This document shows positions 17,805 through 25,337 of a stretch of 33,604 bases of DNA, piece by piece (position 1 is the first letter of the stretch; each line of letters starts with the position of its first letter). The position numbers were made by a program, and so were the translations under genes. The notes under the pieces are model-generated. The model did not search any database and was not told the origin of the DNA. It worked only from the letters and a program-made list of their open reading frames with translations. Source of the DNA: Bacillota bacterium (GTDB lineage: Bacteria > Bacillota > Sulfobacillia > Sulfobacillales > Sulfobacillaceae); assembly GCA_021795465.1 (NCBI GenBank), contig JAJYPK010000021.1, positions 1 to 33,604 on the forward strand, read 5' to 3'.

Positions 17805-18696
17805 ATCACGAGGGTTGGGGCGAGGGCTAGCCTCGTTGATTCCGGAAAACAGCAAGATGTCGGAATCGCTGTCTACGGACAACCAGGTAGAATTAGAACT
17901 CATCGATCCTAATCCCTTTCAACCACGACGCCACTTTGATCCCGAAGCGCTTGCTGAATTGAGTCAATCGATTAAAGCGATGGGAGTCTTGCAACCGATA
18001 CTGGTGCGTCCATGGGGAGACCGTTTTCAATTAGTGTCCGGTGAACGCCGGGTACGCGCAGCGCGTTTGGTCGGCCTAGAAAGAATTCCTGCGGTGGTGC
18101 GTGACGTGAGTGACCACGAGGCCATGGAAATGGCCCTGGTCGAAAACCTGCAACGGGCTGATTTGAACCCCGTCGAAGTGGCCAAAGGATATCAAAAGCT
18201 GCAGCAGGAACTGGGGTGGACTCAGGAACAAATTGGCGATCGAGTCGGCAAGAGTCGACCACACATCACGAACCATCTACGAATCCTGGGATTGGACGAA
18301 GAAATACAAGGCTGGATTGCGATGGGAGATCTCACTCTTGCGCACGCCAAGGCCGTGCTAGCGATCGTTCCACCAGCACAAAAATTATTGTCCCAGCGGG
18401 CACGGGATGAACAGTGGACGGTTAAACGACTAGAAGCCGAGATTGAGAAATTTAAGGAAGGTAAGGGGCTCTCAGTGACTTCCACAGAATCGACTGGATC
18501 GAACCCCGATGTTCATCTTCGCTCGGCAGAAACAAGCTTGCGACGTGTGCTGGGAACGAAAGTCGTATTGCGCGGCGATGGAGCGAAGGGTCGGATTGAG
18601 ATTCCCTATCGTAGTGTGGATGAACTAGAGCGCATCATAGAGTTGTTGCAACATGATCCACGCGATCCCGGCTCTAACCCGGATTTTGTGGTATAA
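17797..18696 (+). CDS. parB: Chromosome partitioning protein ParB/Spo0J
   Basis: ParB binds parS, uses CTP to clamp and slide on DNA, and loads condensin near the origin. The 299-residue protein has the N-terminal ParA-stimulating peptide MAKSRGLGRGLASLIPE, the CTP-binding motif GERRVRAAR at residues 82-90, ENLQRADLNPVEVA (about 116-129), and a helix-turn-helix with GKSRPHITNHLRIL nearly identical to Spo0J. A C-terminal dimerisation domain ends at HDPRDPGSNPDFVV. It overlaps parA by 8 bases. Two parS-like sites follow immediately. Confidence 0.97.
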   Translation: MAKSRGLGRGLASLIPENSKMSESLSTDNQVELELIDPNPFQPRRHFDPEALAELSQSIKAMGVLQPILVRPWGDRFQLVSGERRVRAARLVGLERIPAVVRDVSDHEAMEMALVENLQRADLNPVEVAKGYQKLQQELGWTQEQIGDRVGKSRPHITNHLRILGLDEEIQGWIAMGDLTLAHAKAVLAIVPPAQKLLSQRARDEQWTVKRLEAEIEKFKEGKGLSVTSTESTGSNPDVHLRSAETSLRRVLGTKVVLRGDGAKGRIEIPYRSVDELERIIELLQHDPRDPGSNPDFVV

Positions 18697-18700
18697 ACGC

Positions 18701-18736
18701 CACCCATCAATGTTCCGCGAGGAACATTGATGGGTG
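18701..18736. promoter_or_regulatory. parS-like site inside a 36-bp perfect palindrome
   Basis: TGTTCCGCGAGGAACA (18711-18726) resembles parS (TGTTNCACGTGAAACA / TGTTCCACGTGGAACA). It lies at the centre of a longer inverted repeat whose 16-base arms, CACCCATCAATGTTCC and its complement, flank GCGA. The site begins 14 bases after the parB stop. The extended arms could also fold as a transcript hairpin after parB, though no U-run follows. Confidence 0.65.
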
Positions 18737-18752
18737 GGATGACGGGAAGGGG

Positions 18753-18768
18753 CGTTCCTCGCGGAACA
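18753..18768. promoter_or_regulatory. Second parS-like site, inverted orientation
   Basis: CGTTCCTCGCGGAACA is the reverse complement of the first site with one changed end base. It lies 42 bases from the first and ends on the A of the next gene's start codon, so ParB binding could also affect that gene. Confidence 0.6.
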
Positions 18769-19469
18769 TGAACCACTTGGTTGGCGTTATATTTAATGGG
18801 ATTGGCATAATTGTAGGGTCGGTGATTGGTATTGTATGGGGGCGCCGACTACACCCAAGTTTTCGAGAACAGGCATTGCGCCTGATTGGGGTCATTGTGA
18901 TTCTGATTGGATTCAAAATGGCATGGTTTCTACCGGACCCGGTAAACACATTGCTCTCGTTGGTCATAGGTGGATGGCTTGGATCGGTTGCTCAGTTAGA
19001 GATGCGATTGGAACGGTTTGGGCACTGGGCAGAGGCCCGCGTTAAACGCCAAGGATTTGCCAAGGGCTTTATCGCGGCGACGCTGATCTTTAATGTAGGA
19101 GCGATGGCCATATTGGGTGCAATTCAAGAGGGAATGACGGGTCGGTATACCATTCTTGCAACCAAGGCTGTGTTGGATGGCACGACCGCTATGCTTCTGA
19201 CTTCGGTTGTTGGTTGGGGGGTCGTGGTAGCCGCCATTCCCACCGTGATCTATGAGGGGAGTCTAAGCCTACTAGCCCACGGCGTGGCTCAGATCCTGCA
19301 CGGTGCTCCAATGCAAGATGCTACCGTGGTGGGTGGACTGATGATCGCTGCGATTGGTGTCAATTTTATCTTGGATCGTACGGTGATTAAAATTGCGGAC
19401 CTCCTGCCGGCTCTGGTGGTGTCGGCAGTACTTGGTTGGTTAAAATTAAACGGATGGGCGTTTTTGTGA
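18768..19469 (+). CDS. DUF554 family membrane protein
   Basis: The 233-residue hydrophobic protein has about six to seven membrane segments, starting NHLVGVIFNGIGIIVGSVIG. It carries the DUF554 features, including VIVILIGFKMAW, a glycine-rich VIGGWLGS after the second helix, and FIAATLIFNVGAMAILGAIQEG with the conserved F-x-x-A-T-L-x-x-x-x-G-A-M pattern. The function of the family is unknown; a transport role is sometimes suggested. The ATG overlaps a parS-like site, and GGAAGGGG lies about 15 bases upstream, which is rather far. DUF4446 follows at 16 bases. Confidence 0.85.
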   Translation: MNHLVGVIFNGIGIIVGSVIGIVWGRRLHPSFREQALRLIGVIVILIGFKMAWFLPDPVNTLLSLVIGGWLGSVAQLEMRLERFGHWAEARVKRQGFAKGFIAATLIFNVGAMAILGAIQEGMTGRYTILATKAVLDGTTAMLLTSVVGWGVVVAAIPTVIYEGSLSLLAHGVAQILHGAPMQDATVVGGLMIAAIGVNFILDRTVIKIADLLPALVVSAVLGWLKLNGWAFL

Positions 19470-19485
19470 TTGGAGGCCGTGATTG

Positions 19486-20019
19486 ATGTCGATGTTGTTG
19501 TCTCTGCCAGTGATTTGGGTATCGTTGGGTTCCGGGGTGATGGGGTTGATCGCCCTGGTTCTTGCAGTGGTGGCGATGAGTCGTGCTACAAGGTGGAAGC
19601 GTCGCTACATGCAAATGTTTGGTGATACGGGTCAAACCGTGGAAGAAGTGATGATGGAATCGAAAAATCAGGCGCAAACCGCGTCTCAGACAGTGCAAGA
19701 TATGCAGCATCGCGTCGAACAGTTGGAATCTCGGCAGCACCGCAACTTCGATAGACTGGGCATGGTCCGATTTAATCCGTTCGGCGATACCGGCGCGGAT
19801 TTGTCGTTTTCTTTGGCGGTACTTAATGACATGGGTGACGGCTGGGTTATGACAAGCCTTTGGGGTCGCGAGGAAGTGCGCGTGTACGCCAAGCCAATAG
19901 AAGCCAAGGACAGTCGCTATGCGTTAAGCCAAGAAGAGCGACAGGCAATAGATATGGCTCATTCATCCCGCCAACGGTCACGAGGAGAGGCTTCTAGTAA
20001 CCGCTCCCGCGATAAATGA
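19486..20019 (+). CDS. DUF4446 family protein
   Basis: The 177-residue protein has one N-terminal membrane helix (about residues 7-30), a coiled-coil segment (about residues 45-85, with heptad-like QTASQTVQDMQHRVEQLESR), and the DUF4446 hallmark MVRFNPFGDTGADLSFSLAVLN followed by TSLWGREEVRVYAKPI. The family is found beside parAB in many spore-forming Firmicutes; its role is unknown. GGAGG lies nine bases before the ATG at 19486; a TTG three bases earlier is also possible. Its 3' end overlaps the opposing yyaC by 42 bases. Confidence 0.85.
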   Translation: MSMLLSLPVIWVSLGSGVMGLIALVLAVVAMSRATRWKRRYMQMFGDTGQTVEEVMMESKNQAQTASQTVQDMQHRVEQLESRQHRNFDRLGMVRFNPFGDTGADLSFSLAVLNDMGDGWVMTSLWGREEVRVYAKPIEAKDSRYALSQEERQAIDMAHSSRQRSRGEASSNRSRDK

Positions 20020-20541
20020 CGCCATTTGCATAACCAGAAACAATCGAGTATTTTGTAGCACAAAATACTCCATAAAGCCGCTAACATTGACCGTTCCGGT
20101 TAAGTGGTAGGCTCCTAAGGGAGGGAGCTGTTTATTGACTCCGGCCCCTGGTTTGAGGGGCCCGGGGCCGATAACGATACTACCCACATCATTCAGTTTA
20201 CCCAAAGAGGCGTCTATGGCGAGGACGCGCCGCTGATTCAAATCTGGATGGTGCTTTAAGAGGATCTGTAAATTGGCCGCGTGGACGGGCCGTTCCATCA
20301 CTCCCCACACGGGGATGGATGTTATGCGGTGGTGTAGTTCGCTTCCGACCAGCGGGCCGAGGGAGTCCCCGGTAGAACGGTCAGTTCCTATGCATAAGAT
20401 GCCTTCGGGAGCCCCTTCATGACGCCATAGCCAACGCAGGGCTTGCACTGCAGGGCGTAAGGCATCCGGGCCCTCCGTTGTAAACCTTCCTTCCGTGCCC
20501 TGGGCCTGCACCCCAGGAATAGGCGCTAATGATTCTCCCAA
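19978..20541 (-). CDS. yyaC: Spore protease YyaC (DUF1256)
   Basis: YyaC is a sporulation-associated protein of the DUF1256 family, structurally like germination protease GPR-type hydrogenase-maturation folds. The 187-residue product shows ILCIGTDRSTGDSLGPLVG, ALDASLG-like AIDASLGKLNDVGSIVIG, GAYHLTGTVNVSGFMEYFVLQNTRL, all conserved in the family. It uses a TTG start six bases after GGAGGGG. It is the only complete gene on the minus strand between parB and the aldolase, and its 3' end runs into DUF4446. In B. subtilis yyaC is also next to spo0J. It supports a spore-forming lineage. Confidence 0.92.
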   Translation of the reverse strand: MGESLAPIPGVQAQGTEGRFTTEGPDALRPAVQALRWLWRHEGAPEGILCIGTDRSTGDSLGPLVGSELHHRITSIPVWGVMERPVHAANLQILLKHHPDLNQRRVLAIDASLGKLNDVGSIVIGPGPLKPGAGVNKQLPPLGAYHLTGTVNVSGFMEYFVLQNTRLFLVMQMASFIAGAVTRSLSS

Positions 20542-20623
20542 TGACTACCCCTCCGATTATCTGCTACGACTATTTTACCCGACTTGCGGCATAGAAGTAC
20601 CACAGATCACAAGGGGGTACACG

Positions 20624-21598
20624 ATGATGCGGTGGATTAGAGTCGGGTTGACGTACACAGGGGCGATCGCAGGGGCAGGATTTAGTAGTGGCCAGGAAAT
20701 TTATCAGTTTTTCTCTCGGTATAAGTCGTGGGGTACCATAGGAATCTTGGTGGCGGGTTTGCTGTTTTACGTGATAGGGTGGCGGGCTTTAGAGCAGGGG
20801 CGACGAGGTGTCGTGGCGGCTTCATCACCGAAAGGGATGTACGGAGGCACCCGGGAGGGAGTCACCCTGGCTTTTTTAGTTACGGGGCTTGGCGTGGTCG
20901 TCGCAGGAGGTGGGGCAACCGTGCACCAATTGGTGGGGGTCCCGACCTGGGTCGGGAGTAGCATTACCCTGATGTTGATTTTATTGGTCGTGTTTTTTGG
21001 GGTGCAACTCATGATGTTGGTGAACACGATCGTTGTGCCCTATTCGATGCTGTTGACTCTGGTGGTGGCATGGATCTATGTTCCTCGAGGAACATCATGG
21101 GCCAAGACTTCTCTCGTAACGCCTCATGGATGGCCTTTGTCAGCGTTGTTATATGTGTCGTATAATATCTTCACGGCAATTTTGGTATTGTTCGCGGTAG
21201 GGGGGTCCCTGCCCTCGCGACGAGATACAGGACGGGCGGCTTTACTTGGGGCGATTCTGTTGACCGCGATGGCACTGTTGGAACATCGGGTGTTACTGGG
21301 ACTGCCGACGGTAGGCGATTTACCGTTGCTAGAAGCCGCGAGGCACATTCATTCGACGCTGGGACTCTTGTTTGGAATCAGCTTGTGGACAGCACTCTTC
21401 ACAACCGGGATTGCGGAAGCGTTTGCGTTCGTAGACCGCGTTGGGCGCCGTTGGGGCGTGGGGTTAATCGGCACCCTCCCTTTGTCGTTTTGCGGTTTTC
21501 AGGGAATGGTGGCGATGTTGTATCCGTTGATGGGCGGCGTGGCCTCACTGATATGGGTACCGTTGTTGAAGTCAGATCAAGACCAAAATTTGCTATAG
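20624..21598 (+). CDS. YkvI-like membrane transporter
   Basis: The 324-residue protein has about ten membrane segments and resembles the YkvI family, a branch of the amino-acid/sodium symporter (LeuT-like) clan. The first helix has the typical GLTYTGAIAGAGFSSGQEIYQFF, with the broken-helix GAGFSSGQE motif that usually binds substrate or ion. The substrate is unknown. AAGGGGG lies six bases before the ATG. A third parS-like site (21079-21094) is embedded within the coding sequence. It diverges from yyaC. Confidence 0.8.
   Translation: MMRWIRVGLTYTGAIAGAGFSSGQEIYQFFSRYKSWGTIGILVAGLLFYVIGWRALEQGRRGVVAASSPKGMYGGTREGVTLAFLVTGLGVVVAGGGATVHQLVGVPTWVGSSITLMLILLVVFFGVQLMMLVNTIVVPYSMLLTLVVAWIYVPRGTSWAKTSLVTPHGWPLSALLYVSYNIFTAILVLFAVGGSLPSRRDTGRAALLGAILLTAMALLEHRVLLGLPTVGDLPLLEAARHIHSTLGLLFGISLWTALFTTGIAEAFAFVDRVGRRWGVGLIGTLPLSFCGFQGMVAMLYPLMGGVASLIWVPLLKSDQDQNLL
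21079..21094. promoter_or_regulatory. Third parS-like site, perfect palindrome
   Basis: TGTTCCTCGAGGAACA is a perfect 16-bp palindrome inside the YkvI-like gene, about 2.3 kb from the parB-proximal pair. It shares the TGTTCC/GGAACA arms with them and has CTCGAG where the usual parS has CACGTG. Confidence 0.6.
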
Positions 21599-21639
21599 GT
21601 GGCGTGGTTTTGGAAACGTGGGACATTAGAGGGCAAAAA

Positions 21640-22203
21640 ATGCTTATGGATGGTACACAAGCCTGGCAGTCTGGGCATCGTGACCAGGCGATGAGTATTT
21701 TTCAAGAAGTGGTCGACCAGTATCCGGAGCGGCCAGAAGGATATAACAAGATTGGAGTAATTTATGCGCAAACGGCTGAATTAGATACGGCCGAGCGCTA
21801 TTTTATCACGGCTCTCACCAAAGATCGGGCTCATGCACCGTCGTTGACGAATTTGGGGAATATTTATTTGGAACGCGGAGAACTAGAAAATGCAATTCAA
21901 CACTATACGCTCGCCTTGGTGTCGGACCCAAATTACGCACCGGCTCATCGTAACCTGTCTGTGGCATACCGCAAGCAAGGCCATCTCAATCGCTCGGTTA
22001 CGCATCTTAAACGATCGCAACGCTTGGAAACGCAGCGGCAACGGGAAGACTTTCGCACCGAACGTGCGTTACGGACGGGTCACGCCCCTCCCCGACCAAA
22101 GGCGGAAACTGGTAGAAGGTTTTCTTTCTCGTCGCGAAACATTTGGTGGATCCTGATCCTTGCCGCGGCTGTGTACCTCACCGTGAAAGCTGGTCATTTG
22201 TGA
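21640..22203 (+). CDS. Tetratricopeptide-repeat protein with C-terminal membrane anchor
   Basis: The 187-residue protein holds about four TPR units: GTQAWQSGHRDQAMSIFQEV, GYNKIGVIYAQTAELDTAER, LTNLGNIYLERGELENAIQH and AHRNLSVAYRKQGHLNRSVT. These are followed by a basic linker and a single C-terminal helix WWILILAAAVYLTVKAGHL. It is probably a tail-anchored scaffold for protein-protein contacts at the membrane; partners are unknown. The ATG at 21640 has GAGGG nearby. An upstream GTG at 21604 would add 12 residues. The stop overlaps the next start (TGATG). Confidence 0.75.
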   Translation: MLMDGTQAWQSGHRDQAMSIFQEVVDQYPERPEGYNKIGVIYAQTAELDTAERYFITALTKDRAHAPSLTNLGNIYLERGELENAIQHYTLALVSDPNYAPAHRNLSVAYRKQGHLNRSVTHLKRSQRLETQRQREDFRTERALRTGHAPPRPKAETGRRFSFSSRNIWWILILAAAVYLTVKAGHL

Positions 22204-22559
22204 TGCGCCATTGGTACGTAATCTTGGGGGTCGTTCTGGCCGTTTTGCTTCCGGTGTTGGTCGCACTAAATGTTTCACTTTTCGTTAACAAGTTGCCCCC
22301 GATGATGGCCTATCCCGTCGCCTTTGGGTTCGTCACGTTGGCTGGCCAGGCAGGCTTGTTGGTGGCACGGTTGGACAAAGGGCACCAGGCGGCTCCCGTG
22401 GCGCGCGACGTGTTTATTGCTATCACCGCTGGTTTCGGTGCGTACTGGGCGACGCGCCTTATGATTCTCCGCGGAGGGGCGGGAACCGACCCGGCCCTAT
22501 TGGCGTTAGCGTGTACCTATCTTCTTATGGTGTGGCGGGCACCTTCTCGCCGGCGTTGA
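22203..22559 (+). CDS. Small multi-pass membrane protein, unknown
   Basis: The 118-residue protein has about four hydrophobic segments (ILGVVLAVLLPVLVALNV, PVAFGFVTLAGQAGLLVA, VFIAITAGFGAYWATRLMIL and ALLALACTYLLMVW) and a basic C-terminus. No family is recognised. Its ATG overlaps the TPR gene's stop by one base, a coupled arrangement, and cvpA follows 51 bases later. Confidence 0.65.
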   Translation: MRHWYVILGVVLAVLLPVLVALNVSLFVNKLPPMMAYPVAFGFVTLAGQAGLLVARLDKGHQAAPVARDVFIAITAGFGAYWATRLMILRGGAGTDPALLALACTYLLMVWRAPSRRR

Positions 22560-22610
22560 ATAGCTGATGCGATCCATCGGTTGAAAATATGCTTTAAAGG
22601 AGTCGTTGCG

Positions 22611-23177
22611 ATGGACTGGATTGACCTCGTCGTAATCGCATATATCGTAATCGGGGCCTTCAGTGGCCTTCGACGGGGATTGATACTCGTGCTATTTAGC
22701 CTGGCGGGATATGTGGTGGGCGTGGCTCTTGCGGCCCATTATCAAAAATACGCCACCACGATCCTTATGTCCTCGTTGCCCATCGGAAAGTGGGTGGCAC
22801 ACATGCTGCCAGCCCCGGCGACTCATGTTCCCGGGGCTCACCAGGATGCGCTCCACCTCGCCCACGTGATTATTGGGATCTTGGTGTTCCTCCTAATTAT
22901 TGGCCTCGCCGAATTCGTCGGGAGAATAATTGGAGAGGTGATAACTCGAGTCATTGGAACCTTCAAGGTGACCGGCATGCTTAACAAAGTGGGTGGAGGC
23001 TTAGCGGGACTTTTTGAGCACGGTTTGGTGGTCGGAATTGTCGCCACGATTGTCCTTGCCCTCCCGATGATTTCCCATAGCGCGTTTTCCCATGCGCTTC
23101 ACAAGGCACCGCTGGCTATGATGTTTGTCGGGTGGTTTGGTCACATCAGTCGATTGGGTGGGGGTTTCATGCTATGA
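22611..23177 (+). CDS. CvpA family membrane protein
   Basis: The 188-residue protein starts MDWIDLVVIAYIVIGAFSGLRRGLILVLFSLAGYVVG, the standard CvpA opening (DxxxxxxxxxxxxGxxxGxxR). It continues with three more membrane helices, with HVIIGILVFLLIIGLAEFVGRIIG in the middle. CvpA was named from colicin V production in E. coli and is linked to envelope stress; its molecular role is unknown. AAAGGAG lies eight bases before the ATG at 22611. The 3' end overlaps the MscS gene by four bases (ATGA), so the two should be translated together. Confidence 0.85.
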   Translation: MDWIDLVVIAYIVIGAFSGLRRGLILVLFSLAGYVVGVALAAHYQKYATTILMSSLPIGKWVAHMLPAPATHVPGAHQDALHLAHVIIGILVFLLIIGLAEFVGRIIGEVITRVIGTFKVTGMLNKVGGGLAGLFEHGLVVGIVATIVLALPMISHSAFSHALHKAPLAMMFVGWFGHISRLGGGFML

Positions 23178-23992
23178 AACATATCTTAGGCAATTATTGG
23201 ACCGGACACTTAGTGGAGACCGTTCTCATTTTGGTCTCGGCAGCGCTAACAGTGCGTTTCTTTCAAGCATTGTTATCTCGGGCAGAGAAGCGTGACACAC
23301 GTCGTGGTCTTCCCCCGCGGCGCGCTACCATTTATCGACTTATGGCTTCTATCATGCGTTATGTGGTTGATTTCATTGCGATCGTGATGATTCTTTCGGG
23401 ATTTCATATCCAAACGGCATCAATCGTCGCAAGTGCTGGGATCTTAGGTTTGGCGGTGAGTTTTGGTGCCCAAGGTCTGGTTCAAGATGTGGTGACAGGA
23501 ATTTTTTTGCTGTATGAAGACCAATTCGCTGTCGGCGAACAGGTCACATTCCCTAATCTCACCCTCTCGGGAACCGTGCGTGAGGTAGGCATTCGGATTA
23601 CGCGCCTGGCGGGAACTACTGGGGAATTGGTGATTGTCCCCAATCGATTGATCCTAGAAGTTCAAAATCACTCACGTGGGACCAGTAGTGTATCGATTTT
23701 AGTACCAATTTCTCCCGAGGAAGACCCAGAGCGCGTCAATAAATCCTTGGAACGAGCCGTGACGGCAGCCCAAGCGGATGGAGTTTCTGGTGCCACGGTC
23801 ACGGGTGTAACCGCATTTGCTAGCGCTCAAATCTCATGGACCGTGTCGGCCCCCGCAACCGTCGATAATCAGGGAGCTTACGACAGGCTGCTTCGTAAGA
23901 AAATCACCCAAGCCCTCTATGAAGACGGGATCACGTTGGCCGGCATGGCACAGAAAGGAACTGCTCATGGAACGGCCCCAGTATCATCTTAA
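23174..23992 (+). CDS. Small-conductance mechanosensitive channel (MscS family)
   Basis: MscS channels open under membrane tension to release solutes during hypo-osmotic shock. The 272-residue protein has membrane helices near residues 7-30 and 55-80, then the pore-lining helix ASIVASAGILGLAVSFGAQGLVQDVVTGIFLLYEDQFAVGE. This shows the Gly/Ala packing and the family's conserved region, followed by the cytoplasmic beta domain (GTVREVGIRITRL and VIVPNRLI). It overlaps cvpA at its start and DUF951 at its end by 26 bases. Bacillus carries an MscS-like gene (ykuT/yhdY) elsewhere. Confidence 0.9.
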   Translation: MKHILGNYWTGHLVETVLILVSAALTVRFFQALLSRAEKRDTRRGLPPRRATIYRLMASIMRYVVDFIAIVMILSGFHIQTASIVASAGILGLAVSFGAQGLVQDVVTGIFLLYEDQFAVGEQVTFPNLTLSGTVREVGIRITRLAGTTGELVIVPNRLILEVQNHSRGTSSVSILVPISPEEDPERVNKSLERAVTAAQADGVSGATVTGVTAFASAQISWTVSAPATVDNQGAYDRLLRKKITQALYEDGITLAGMAQKGTAHGTAPVSS

Positions 23993-24167
23993 TGATATCG
24001 TGGAGCTTAAGAAACCTCACCCGTGTGGGAGTAAAGTGTGGATCATTACCCGGACTGGCATTGACTTTGCTCTGAAGTGCCGAGGATGTAACCATCGTAT
24101 TATGCTTACCCGTAAAGACTTCGAACGTTCTGTGAAGCGGGTTATTATCGAAGAGACTCCGTCGTAG
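23967..24167 (+). CDS. DUF951 family small protein
   Basis: The 66-residue protein MERPQYHLNDIVELKKPHPC has the DUF951 core: a beta-rich N-terminus, HPCGSKVWII and LKCRGCNHRIMLTRKDFERSVKRVI. Cys20, Cys38 and Cys41 suggest a metal site. The family commonly lies before rpsF near the origin in Firmicutes; function is unknown, although nucleic-acid binding is plausible from the basic charge. Its start lies inside the MscS gene. Confidence 0.88.
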   Translation: MERPQYHLNDIVELKKPHPCGSKVWIITRTGIDFALKCRGCNHRIMLTRKDFERSVKRVIIEETPS

Positions 24168-24221
24168 CAGTTTTGTTGCGGACGACCGGGGTCCGTGAAG
24201 CCCTCACCCACAACCCTCGAA

Positions 24222-24250
24222 TTGTCACGGATGGGTAGACCTGTTATACT
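24222..24250 (+). promoter_or_regulatory. rpsF operon promoter
   Basis: TTGTCA (24222-24227), exactly 17 bases and TATACT (24245-24250) form a good housekeeping promoter. The start would lie near 24258, giving a leader of about 85 bases before rpsF. Confidence 0.75.
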
Positions 24251-24265
24251 GTTTGATGTATGGGA

Positions 24266-24332
24266 TGTTCCCACACCACCCTGCTCCGGTGAAATACGGA
24301 GCCCCCACACCCGTGGGTGACCGTGGAGGAGG
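24266..24332 (+). promoter_or_regulatory. Putative S6:S18 autoregulatory leader
   Basis: The leader folds by eye into a CTCCG/CGGAG hairpin inside a longer stem pairing CCAC and CACCC (about 24270-24281) with GGGTG and GTGG (about 24314-24327). A bulged ACC follows GGGTG, giving ACCG beside the ribosome site. This resembles the S6:S18-binding leaders of rpsF operons, whose bulged CCG mimics the rRNA site. Confirmation needs a covariance search. Confidence 0.4.
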
Positions 24333-24341
24333 TGAAAAGTA

Positions 24342-24653
24342 TTGGCTCACTATGAGCTCATGTATATTTTGAAGCCGGACCTTGGAGAAGAACAAGTCGC
24401 CGCTGATATTGAGCGTTACAACCAAACCATCCAACAGCAAAATGGCATCGTAGAAAAGACTGAGAAATGGGGACGTCGTAAGCTATCCTATGAAATTGAT
24501 GGGTACGGCGAAGGATTTTACATGGTTGTCACGTTTACTGGCGAAGGCGAAATCGGTAACGAATTAACCCGTGTGTTGAAGATCCATGATGACGTCATAC
24601 GGTCTATTGTGGTCCGTATTGATGACGTTGAAGAAAAAAACCAGAATAGCTAG
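24342..24653 (+). CDS. rpsF: 30S ribosomal protein S6
   Basis: S6 pairs with S18 on the platform of the small subunit. The 103-residue protein begins AHYELMYILKPDLGEEQ and has the conserved KWGRRKLSYEIDGYGEGFYM and the RNA-contacting VLKIHDDVIRSIVVR. The start is a TTG seven bases after GGAGGAGGTG; no ATG is available at the family position. The ssb gene follows at 15 bases and rpsR after that, the standard operon. Confidence 0.95.
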   Translation: MAHYELMYILKPDLGEEQVAADIERYNQTIQQQNGIVEKTEKWGRRKLSYEIDGYGEGFYMVVTFTGEGEIGNELTRVLKIHDDVIRSIVVRIDDVEEKNQNS

Positions 24654-24668
24654 CCGGGGGAGGACATT

Positions 24669-25055
24669 ATGTTAAATCGCATTATCCTCATTGGTCGTTT
24701 AACTAGGGACCCCGAATTGCGCTACACACCCCAAGGGGTTCCAGTTGCTTCGTTTTCGCTCGCGGTGGACCGTCCGTTTGCGAACCAACAAGGGCAACGC
24801 GAAGCAGATTTCATTGACTGTGTGGCGTGGCGCAAGTTAGGCGAAACGGTCGGTAATCACCTTACAAAAGGTCGTTTAGTGGCAGTCGAAGGACGACTTC
24901 AAGTGCGCAGTTACGAAGCCCAGGATGGGACAAAAAGAAGAGTCTCTGAAGTGGTCGCTGATAACGTGCGGTTTTTGGACCGGCCCCGTGAAGGACAACC
25001 TCAGGATACACCCATGAGCGATGATGTAGCCCTCCCTGACGACTTGCCCTTTTAA
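24669..25055 (+). CDS. ssb: Single-stranded DNA-binding protein
   Basis: SSB coats single-stranded DNA in replication and repair. The 128-residue protein has the OB fold ([41 protein letters not shown] and [21 protein letters not shown]) and a short acidic tail ending DDLPF, the partner-binding tip. The linker is much shorter than in B. subtilis SsbA. It sits between rpsF and rpsR as usual, with GGGGGAGG ahead of the ATG. Confidence 0.96.
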   Translation: MLNRIILIGRLTRDPELRYTPQGVPVASFSLAVDRPFANQQGQREADFIDCVAWRKLGETVGNHLTKGRLVAVEGRLQVRSYEAQDGTKRRVSEVVADNVRFLDRPREGQPQDTPMSDDVALPDDLPF

Positions 25056-25070
25056 GAGAGGAGGTCATTG

Positions 25071-25301
25071 ATGCGTAAGGAACGCGGGCGTCGACCCAAG
25101 AAGAAAGTTTGTGCGTTTTGTGTCGATAAAGTGCACCAAGTGGATTTTAAAGAAGCAACCCGATTGCGCCGTTTTATCACAGAACGTGGTAAGATTTTAC
25201 CACGGAGAATTTCTGGAAACTGCGCAAAGCATCAGCGGCAGTTGACGGTTGCCATTAAGCGATCCAGGACGATGGCGCTTTTGCCTTTTAGTATTGAATA
25301 G
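25071..25301 (+). CDS. rpsR: 30S ribosomal protein S18
   Basis: S18 binds S6 and 16S rRNA. The 76-residue basic protein has the S18 core [41 protein letters not shown]. It keeps Cys14, Cys17, Cys51 and His54, the zinc-binding (C+) form rather than the zinc-free paralogue. The ATG is six bases after GAGAGGAGG. A TTG three bases earlier is in frame but less likely. A terminator follows closely. Confidence 0.95.
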   Translation: MRKERGRRPKKKVCAFCVDKVHQVDFKEATRLRRFITERGKILPRRISGNCAKHQRQLTVAIKRSRTMALLPFSIE

Positions 25302-25303
25302 AC

Positions 25304-25337
25304 ATCAAGAGCACGCCCCGCGTGCTCTTTGATTTTA
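25304..25337 (+). terminator. Rho-independent terminator after rpsR
   Basis: Arms AAGAGCACG (25307-25315) and CGTGCTCTT (25321-25329) enclose CCCCG, followed by TGATTTT. It lies just after the rpsR stop and ends the rpsF-ssb-rpsR transcript. Confidence 0.85.

Noticed and set aside
22581-22610. Upstream ATG for cvpA
   Set aside because: AAAGGAG fits the ATG at 22611, where CvpA proteins start.
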